A stretch of DNA of 64,000 nucleotides, taken from contig CM030865.1 in assembly GCA_018105865.1 (NCBI GenBank), positions 4,927,193-4,991,192 of the forward strand, given 5' to 3'. The notes under the pieces are model-generated. The model worked only from the letters and a program-made list of their open reading frames with translations, was not told the DNA's origin and searched no databases. A program made the position numbers and the translations under genes. Source of the stretch: Metaphire vulgaris (lineage: Eukaryota; Annelida; Clitellata; Crassiclitellata; Megascolecidae). How positions within the stretch are numbered: the first letter of the stretch is position 1; each line of letters opens with the position of its first letter. Positions 57,061-64,000 of this stretch are shown here, piece by piece.

Positions 57061-57103
<43 letters not shown>
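57061..57103. repeat. (GT)n microsatellite
   Basis: About 21 GT units. Confidence 0.95.
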
Positions 57104-57105
<2 letters not shown>

Positions 57106-57226
57106 CTACTTTCCCAGCGTCGTGTAATTACGCAATCTCGACGCAACACTCGCCTTCTGACTTTGAAGTTCCAATTGCGTAAGTAAGTAAGTAACTCTCT
57201 GAGACAGAATCCTCAGCAAGTTTCGT

Positions 57227-57307
57227 CTTCTTTTTCTTCTTCTTCTTCTTCTTCTTCTTCTTCTTCTTCTTCTTCTTCTTCTTCTTCTTCTTCTTCTTCT
57301 TCTTCTT
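57227..57307. repeat. (TTC)n microsatellite
   Basis: About 26 TTC units. Confidence 0.95.
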
Positions 57308-57726
57308 GCAAAATCTTGAAAGAAGTTCGCGAGAAGTGAAGCCGAACGAAGAAAGCACGTCTCGTCTTCACTCCACCGCACTCTTCACTCTTCGTCCATT
57401 CGGCGCCCATCTCTCGATACACGAAATTACCTTCGTTTGTAGACATACCTGATCGAAAATGATCACGGAATGGGATCGACGCGTAGCTGTCCCCTCCTAA
57501 TCATCTAACGAGGCGTTTGTAAAATATTTATCGATGGTTTGGGATGAGTGCGCTTCGGCTGCTGAAGCAGAAATTTCAGCACTTCGTTCGTGACATCAAA
57601 GGTGCCGATTGTACGCCGCGAAGTAGTGCGGAGCAGTCGCTTTTATGTTGGAGAGCGTTGCACGAAGTGTCTCGTTATTGCACGAAATGTATATTTACGA
57701 GAAAAGTGCCAAATATCACGCATTCA

Positions 57727-57727
<1 letters not shown>

Positions 57728-57782
<55 letters not shown>
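57728..57782. repeat. (TA)n microsatellite
   Basis: Perfect TA run. Confidence 0.95.
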
Positions 57783-57785
<3 letters not shown>

Positions 57786-58286
57786 CTGACAAATCTATGA
57801 AAGAATTTGTATCTTTTCGAAATGTCATATTTAATTTAACGATCGTTACAAGTTCAAATTTTTCCTCTTTTTTGTAGTTTTCTTGTGTGCAAAATTTTAC
57901 GTAAAATTTAATAAAAGTAAAGTTAATAAAAAAAGTAAACTTTAAAAATAAACTTTTGTGCGCGCCCAGAATTTGTCCTCAATCAAAATTACTTGCGCCT
58001 ATCTTTTGCTAACAAGTTAATAAGGCCTACGTCTCAGAACACTCTTATCGACCAATGATCCGCTTTTTACAAATTTCCCACCAGTTTAGAATATAAAATA
58101 TATTGGCACACTCATAAAAAAGTTAACTTGGATAAAAAAAGTTCCCATTTTCTATGGAGGCGCAAACCCTATACCTTCCCATTTTCCATGGCAGTCACTC
58201 AAAAAGTGTGGCTCGAGTCTAGAGGCCCAATAGAAGTTTATGACTAAGAATACACATGCGGTTTAACAATATAAGGCACTCATTAG

Positions 58287-58492
58287 CAGAGATGTAGTAC
58301 TTGGTAGGCCTACTTGTACTTGTACTCGAGCTGTACTCGAGTACAAATTTTTAGTACTTGTACTTGTACTTGGAGGTCAGGTACTTGTACTTGTACTTGA
58401 GTTTTTGGGATGCATGTACTTGTACTTGTACAGTACTTGTACTTGGGGCCAGGTACTTGTATTTGAAGTATTGTGTACTTGCTGCATCTCTG
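58287..58492. mobile_element. GTACTTGTACTTG-type hAT-like MITE
   Basis: It starts CAGAGATGTAGTACTTGG and ends TACTTGCTGCATCTCTG. The flanks ctcattag/ctcattag are a perfect 8-bp duplication. The interior is made of gtacttgtacttg repeats and ctcgag palindromes. Confidence 0.92.
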
Positions 58493-58682
58493 CTCATTAG
58501 TTTAAGGACATCAAGCACCACAAATCAAGCCTTACAAATTTGTAAAGGGGTTATGATTTTCATGCCTTTAGAGTTTCTCTTCGATCCTAACTATTTGCCA
58601 ATTTAATTCAGGTCAGTTACGCTTCCTCCAAGAAGATGACTCTTAATGCGCATCATCATGTCTAGATGGTATCCCTCTAATT

Positions 58683-59412
58683 CAGTGTTTCCCAAAAGTG
58701 GGTCGCGTGGCTCAGTCTTGTGGGTCGCGGGGTAGCGCGAAATTGGATTCAAGTGTCATTTTCTAACCACTACCCCCAATGTCACAAGCCTTGAACGATG
58801 CATATAGACTTAGGTCTTAAGAAATTTATATGCCTGCAATCCTCCATACATCGCTCATATTAAAATGATTAGTGTTTAATGAAACTTTTAAACAACTTTA
58901 GTCTACAATAAGTTTGCAGGGTCACGGCATGTTGCAAAGACGCCCTATAGTACATTTTCAACTTTAATCTTATTTCGCAATAACGGCAGCGAAAGCGTAT
59001 TCCGACCATTTTGCTCAGAAACTCCATTAACAATAGAGAATTCCTACGTTATTGAAATGAACCTTACGGTTAAGCGATGTTGCCCTACTCATAAGATTTT
59101 TAAGACGCGTAACAAAGGTATGTTCCTGCCAAAATTTTAAAAAGATAATTTTCAAGAAATTTCCATAGCCATCTCTTTCCTTTTATCTTATTTTGCAAAA
59201 TATAAATAATTCTACCTAAAATATTTGTCATATTTTTCATTCGAATTGAATCAGAGCTTTTGTTTTGCCATTTATTCAAAACTCAGAAGATTCCTTATAA
59301 CCAACGTTCCCCAGATGGCGGAGTGCATTTTTTTATGTTGCATGCTACCATTATGGTCGCGACCCGTTATAAAACTGCTGAAGTTGGCCGCAGTTCCAAA
59401 ATGTTTGGGAAA
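58683..59412. mobile_element. CAGTGTTTCCCAAA hAT-like element, copy
   Basis: It starts CAGTGTTTCCCAAAAGTGG and runs to aaaatgtttgggaaa. The flanks ctctaatt/ctcttaat are similar, and the last bases (CCTG) are lost. The interior is the same as in 24306-25097. Confidence 0.8.
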
Positions 59413-59655
59413 CTCTTAATTGATTTCTTCTCTTGTTCTTCAACATATTCATTAAGCTAAACAGTGCGGTTCATAGTTTGCGCTGAATGTCAGACATGTT
59501 CCTCCTGTATCCATTCGATTTGATAGATCTTGAAACTGTTTACAATCAAGCGCATCCATGAACTCTTAAATGTAGTTGCTGTTCGTTTTCATTTCAAACA
59601 TAGGCGTAAAACATAGGCTTCTAGGCGCAAGCCTTCGAGTTTGATAGGCTACAGT

Positions 59656-59844
59656 CAGTGGCGGCTCTAGGATTTGGCAAGTGGGGGGGGGGCGTTGGGG
59701 TGGCACTTCTAATCATGGGGGTCAACCATTTGTTGTTTAATGTATGTAGCATTAAGTATAGGGTCCCAACAGGGGGTCCACTGGGGGGCCAGGCACTCAA
59801 TAGAGGGGCACGGGCCCCCTGCTCCCCCGGTGGAGCCGCCACTG
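59656..59844. mobile_element. GGCGGCTC-family hAT-like MITE
   Basis: It starts CAGTGGCGGCTCTAGGATT and ends GTGGAGCCGCCACTG. The flanks gctacagt/gctacagt are a perfect 8-bp duplication. Confidence 0.93.
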
Positions 59845-60517
59845 GCTACAGTATGGAATGGGGGATGGTAGAGGGGTTCAGCCCTTACTACTACTTTTTA
59901 CTTTCTACTTACTACTAATTTTTTCCACGTTTACGTCAATGATTTCAAATCTCTATTGTAAGACATTTCTATTGCTTGTTTTTCTGTTCTTTTAATTTTA
60001 TAGATATTTGGGACCGTGTGCTTTGCACAAATCGTTAAATAAAAAACGTTTTGCCCAGAGTCTAGACTAGAAGTTAATAAAGGTATGGAGCCGTTACAAG
60101 TTCACAAGAAAGCGTGAATCTTTATCAGTAAGTACATGTTTGATATAAAAGCATTGTGTCATGAAAAAAAGCATNAAAAAAAGTTAAAAATTTGTGCGCT
60201 CCAAGTTTTCCTTTGTGCGCTTGCCTTGCGACCTCTGTGCGCGTGTGCGCGCACAGCTTAGAGGGAACATTGGAACTTACCAGTCATCACCGAAGCCGTT
60301 ATCGAATAATTATCAATTTATTATTGATTAATCAATTATCAAACCTATCAATTTAATTGTATATCCATGAGCTATCAATTAATTATTTGGTTATCAATTG
60401 TTAATCACTTGTTTACCTATTTTACTTACTAACTTACTTAATATATTATATAGTGATTGAGGGTAGGAAAAATAGTAGTACACTAAATTATTTCTACTTC
60501 TACTGTACTTCTACCTG

Positions 60518-60522
<5 letters not shown>

Positions 60523-60604
<82 letters not shown>

Positions 60605-60692
60605 ACCACTACCACTACTAATACTAATACTACTAATACTAATACTACTACTATTACTACTACCACTACAACTACTGCTGCTGCTACTACTA

Positions 60693-60739
<47 letters not shown>

Positions 60740-60763
60740 GCTACTACTACTACCACCACCACC

Positions 60764-60795
<32 letters not shown>
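60523..60795. repeat. (CTA/CTG/CCA)n microsatellite
   Basis: A compound trinucleotide tract; poly-Leu or poly-Thr frames are artefacts. Confidence 0.95.
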
Positions 60796-60796
<1 letters not shown>

Positions 60797-60894
60797 CTTA
60801 TTACTATTGCTATTTTTATTACTATTGTTGCTACTACTATTGATTATTATGTTTATTATTACTACTATTACTTCTTGACGAAAAAAGACGGAGT

Positions 60895-61110
60895 AGTGTA
60901 TGCGAAAGAAACTGCTATATTTCAGGCACGTACAGAGGATCAGCGAAGCTAAGTCAACACTAGAAAGAACAATCCAGCAAAGAATGATGCCAGGAAAAAG
61001 GCAGATCGAGGGCGACCAAGAAGACGTTTGGACGAATGACGCGAAGCAGAGGACAGGACTGCAGTTGTCAGAAATACGCAGGACAGATCCGAAGAAAGGA
61101 AATTCAAGTT
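60895..61110 (+). pseudogene. LINE reverse-transcriptase C-terminal relic
   Basis: One frame reads MRKKLLYFRHVQRISEAKS and WTNDAKQRTGLQLSE. A shifted frame in between reads RGRPRR. Together this is (R)(K)LL.F.HVQR......(G)KR.RGRPRRRWT(D/N)D, the C-terminus of a non-LTR retrotransposon ORF2. A frameshift near 61010 makes it a relic. Confidence 0.7.
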
Positions 61111-61136
61111 TTCCGTTGACATCAGCTCGTGAAGGG

Positions 61137-61321
61137 CAGGGCCGGCCTTACGTTCTGCGGGGGCGAGATAGCGTCATCGCCCATATCGCCAGCGGGGTCC
61201 CTTAACGTTCGCCAAAAAAGTCGTGACAAGCAAAAAAAGGTCATCGCCAAATCGCGGGACCCTTTAGAGGATCGGGGCCCTGGGCACAGGCCCGATTTGG
61301 CCAGGCTTAAGGCCGGCCCTT
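61137..61321. mobile_element. GGGCCGGCC-type hAT-like element, copy 2
   Basis: It starts CAGGGCCGGCCTTACGTT and ends TTAAGGCCGGCCCTT. The flanks gtgaaggg/gtgaaggg are a perfect 8-bp duplication. Confidence 0.9.
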
Positions 61322-61375
61322 GTGAAGGGAGCAGGAGAATACGGTGACGTTAGACGGAATTTCCTGTCTTATTTT

Positions 61376-62003
61376 CAGTGGCGGTTGTTCCAAGAACTCT
61401 TGGTGAGGGGATGCAGTGAATTTCTAGGAAGATCCCGCCAATTGTCAAAGGAATTAATATCTGTAAACTTTTGGAAGTGATCTGTAGGTTTGATTTATAA
61501 AATATAATGTTCAGAATTGACAATGTATAAACGCCATTTTAGTCTGGCTGTATAGTGAAAAATCGAGTTTTCTGTTGCTGGAAGCGAATTTGTCGATAAT
61601 AACATTGTCTTTCTGGATATGTCCATAACTTTCTGGATATACATCAAGTAGTGGCGTCGGAACGAATTTTCGTCAGGGGGTGCAGATTTTCTCCAGGTCA
61701 AAGTTTTTTCTTTGAAATCCTTGACCAGCAAAAAAGTCGTCGACGCCCAATTTCACCCTAAAAATACATTGACAAGCAAAACAGGTCATCTGCACACTTT
61801 TTAAAGCTACAGGGGTGGAGAGATGGTGCAGACCATTTTCTTTCCAGGGGATGCAGCTGCACCCCCTGCACCCCCACTTCGTACGGGCCTGACATCAAGG
61901 CTAATCCGTTTAGACGATCATCTTCCACTGAAGACGCATTTTTGGTGGGCCGGTAGAGGGATGCACCACCCCCCCAGTCACCCACAACGTGGAACCGCCC
62001 CTG
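61376..62003. mobile_element. GGCGGTTCCA-family element, long copy (628 bp)
   Basis: It starts CAGTGGCGGTTGTTCCAAG and ends GTGGAACCGCCCCTG. The flanks cttatttt/cttatttt are a perfect 8-bp duplication. A nested element with TGCACCCCCTGCACCCC lies inside (about 61660-61890). Confidence 0.9.
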
Positions 62004-62084
62004 CTTATTTTCGTAAATCTTTATTTTTGTTGCAGTGACAAAGGGGTCCATGGCTGAAAAGTCTCTCCACGGAAAGCACTCTGC

Positions 62085-62340
62085 ATGCTAAGACGCAATC
62101 CTCAGTGCGCATGCGCGACACGTCTACGCACTTGCTTCCGCTTCGGAGGTTTCCTAATGCGATGTGGCAAATCTCTCGAACGGCTCGGCCCCCGGTCTCC
62201 CTCGTCTTGTTTTTCGACTTTCGTTCTCTTTCCACGTCCATCTATGCGGCGTCCCCGTTGCCATAGAAACCTCCCCCGCCGCCGCGTGCAGCCGAGAGTC
62301 GGCGCGTTGCCAAGACGACGCGATAAATCCCTAATTCGAT
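62085..62340. promoter_or_regulatory. CpG-rich patch with X-box-like and NRF1-like sites
   Basis: The stretch is GC-rich with many CpG. It contains GCGCATGCGC (62107-62116), the NRF1 palindrome, and GTTGCCATAGAAAC (62257-62270), which fits the RFX X-box (GTNRCC..N..GNAAC). A second GTTGCCAAGACGAC half-site-like sequence follows at about 62307. No adjacent exon was recognised, so a promoter role is inference. Confidence 0.4.
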
Positions 62341-62344
62341 GCCG

Positions 62345-62916
62345 CTCCAGTGCGCTTATTCGTCTGTCTGTCTGTCTGCTTGCCTGCTTGTATGTCTGTG
62401 TATTTGTCTGTTTGTCTGTGTATTTGTCTGTCTATCTACTTGTCTGCTTGCCTGCTTGTATGTCTGTGTATTTGTCTGTTTGTCTGTGTATTTGTCTGTT
62501 TGTCTGTGTATTTGTCTGTCTAAATCTGCTTGCCTGCTTGTATGTCTGTGTATTTGTCTGATGCCGCTTGTATGTCTGTGTAGTCTATCTACTTGTCTGC
62601 TGTCTGTGTATTTGTCTGTCTCTACTTGTCTGTCTGTCTTGTATGTCTGTGCCTACTTGTCTGCTTGCCTGCTTGTATGTCTGTGTATTTGTCTGTCTAT
62701 CTACTTGTCTGCTTGCCTGCTTGTATGTCTGTGTTTTTGTCTGTCTATCTACTTGTCTGCTTGCCTGCTTGTATGTCTGTGTATTTGTCTGTCTATCTAC
62801 TTGTCTGCTTGCCTGCTTGTATGTCTGTGTATTTGTCTGTCTATCTACTTGTATGGTTGTCTGCTTGTATGTCTGTGTATTTGTCTGTCTGTCTGTCTAG
62901 TATCTACTTGTCAGTG

Positions 62917-62955
<39 letters not shown>

Positions 62956-62956
62956 G
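62345..62956. repeat. About 48-bp minisatellite of TGTCTG words
   Basis: The unit is roughly ttgtctgtctatctacttgt, ctgcttgcctgcttgtatg, tctgtgtat, repeated with deletions. It is stop-poor in the plus frames (289-codon frame) because it is made of TGT/CTG/TAT words. Confidence 0.92.
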
Positions 62957-63136
62957 TCTTTATATTCATTCCTTCGTTCTGTTCAATTGAATCTAACGCC
63001 TTCCGTCTGTCCATCAATTACGCTAATATGGAGTGGAAATTGGAAAAACAGATTTCGCAGGGTTCCGTTTCTGACCGGAAATGGATCGCTTCCCGCTGTG
63101 CAATCTGTCAATCCACTTCCGCCGATCGGCGGCGAC

Positions 63137-63153
63137 TGGCGCCCCCTGGCGCA
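63137..63153 (-). promoter_or_regulatory. CTCF-like motif
   Basis: Read on the minus strand, GCGCCAGGGGGCGCCA matches the CTCF core (CCA..AGGGGGCGC type) except for the flanking AG position. It lies in a short GC-rich patch (63050-63240). Confidence 0.3.
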
Positions 63154-63412
63154 CGCCGCTCCTCTGAATTTCGATCGTCCGTCCAGAAATGGCGTCACTT
63201 CCGGTTGACGAAATGCACGCTGGGAATGCAACACATCAGCCGGTAGGTGTTAGAAGCTTTTGACCGGGAAAAAGGTTCCCTTGAAAATGAAAAACCCTTC
63301 GTTTTGACACAGTGCCGTTAACATGATAGCCATGGCACTCGATCGAAAACAGTCAGGTCCAAGTGCGATGTTGCAAGGTAGACAGGGGTGGGGTGAGGTG
63401 GGGTGAGGTGGG

Positions 63413-63592
63413 CAGTGGCGGCTCCACCGGGGGCGGCCAGTGGGGCCCGTGCCTCCCCTATTGAGTGCCTGGCCCCCAGTTGGGACCCTATACTTAATGC
63501 TACATACATTAAACAACAAATGGTTGGCCCCCATGATTAGAAGTTGCCACCCCAACGCCCCCCCCACTTGCCAAATCCTAGAGCCGCCACTG
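63413..63592. mobile_element. GGCGGCTC-family hAT-like MITE
   Basis: It starts CAGTGGCGGCTCCACCGG and ends TAGAGCCGCCACTG. The flanks gaggtggg/gaggtggg are identical, but the left flank is within a gtgaggtggg tandem, so the duplication is less decisive. Confidence 0.9.
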
Positions 63593-63600
63593 GAGGTGGG

Positions 63601-64000
63601 GGTAGCAGTGGAATTCGTTCCAAATAATTGAAGAGCTTAAGTGAAAAATCAATGCAAATCGATCTAATTCCAGTTTAATTCTATTATACTGTACGTGCAG
63701 ATGGCAGTACCATGCACAGGTGCTTAGACTTGCATAAAAAGTGGGGGCCCAGTCCTACACCTTTCCCTTACCCATGGCGATCTCTCAAAAAGAGTGGGCT
63801 CGAGCATAGAGGACTAACAGAAGTCTACTCCAATGACTATTAAGACTATTAACTAGTAGCTATACAGCGCATAGGCGTCTCTCTCTGTTGGACAACATAA
63901 ATGTAGTGACGGAAATTTGCCTTTCTGCGGGAGTGACTATGTTGAACAAACCTGATGAAGCGTGCAGTGGGAATGATTTTTAGCGGGGTGCCTTCAGAAT
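63601..64000. other. Right edge, nothing recognised
   Basis: No exon. The phrase ctcaaaaagagtgggctcga resembles text at 50585 and 58198, so part of this may be a dispersed repeat. Confidence 0.4.

Noticed and set aside
57544..57877. 81- and 95-codon frames with a Cys-rich start
   Set aside because: They end in a poly Ile-Tyr TA repeat and have no recognisable domain or splice support.
60453..60878. 141-codon frame with poly-Thr, poly-Leu and poly-Pro
   Set aside because: It is a trinucleotide microsatellite artefact.
62339..63246. 289- and 217-codon open frames rich in Cys, Leu and Val
   Set aside because: They are translations of the TGTCTG minisatellite in several frames. The unit length and decay do not keep one frame, and the non-repeat ends look random.

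Overview
The window is animal (metazoan) nuclear DNA. Coding sequence is broken into short exons by AT-rich introns with GT/AG borders. Most of the rest is microsatellite and small DNA transposons. A tRNA-like SINE, LINE C-terminal relics and a Fringe glycosyltransferase gene fit a marine invertebrate. An echinoderm or other invertebrate deuterostome is my guess, but the sequence does not settle the phylum. There are no rRNA genes, convincing tRNA genes, CRISPR arrays or bacterial-style operons. One undetermined base (N) lies near 60175.

Region 1 (about 4.9-28.9 kb, plus strand) holds an unnamed gene for a PAN/apple-domain membrane protein. I read seven PAN exons (4902, 10706, 13019, 15993, 18022, 19537, 21416). 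Each is flanked by phase-1 introns, is a multiple of three, and encodes one six-cysteine domain. Five small phase-1 linker exons lie among them. A transmembrane exon (26113) and a Lys-rich juxtamembrane exon (27052) follow. The last part is a very basic Ser/Arg tail whose final ~800 bp is an 84-bp coding minisatellite with an in-frame stop. The predicted product is a type I single-pass receptor-like protein: an extracellular array of lectin-like modules and a cytoplasmic tail rich in basophilic kinase motifs. The signal-peptide exon was not found.

Region 2 (about 48.1-39.0 kb, minus strand) is a fringe gene (beta-1,3-N-acetylglucosaminyltransferase of the Notch pathway). Eight exons are readable with correct splice phases, from the signal-anchor exon to the conserved DPSR segment. 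One conserved ~20-residue cassette before the DDD motif was not found. The last exon is uncertain. The two genes are convergent.

Region 3 is the rest. It contains at least six families of short elements with terminal inverted repeats beginning CAG. Many are bounded by perfect or 7-of-8 matching 8-bp target-site duplications, the hallmark of hAT-type non-autonomous elements. There are also TTAA-bounded ~85-bp elements, LINE C-terminal relics, a SINE, and many long microsatellites. A 64-bp tandem array carries a perfect TGACGTCA (CRE) in every unit. The 48.2-64 kb part has no convincing complete gene. It has GC-rich CpG-containing patches, one with an RFX X-box-like site and an NRF1-like site, and one weak two-exon candidate on the minus strand.
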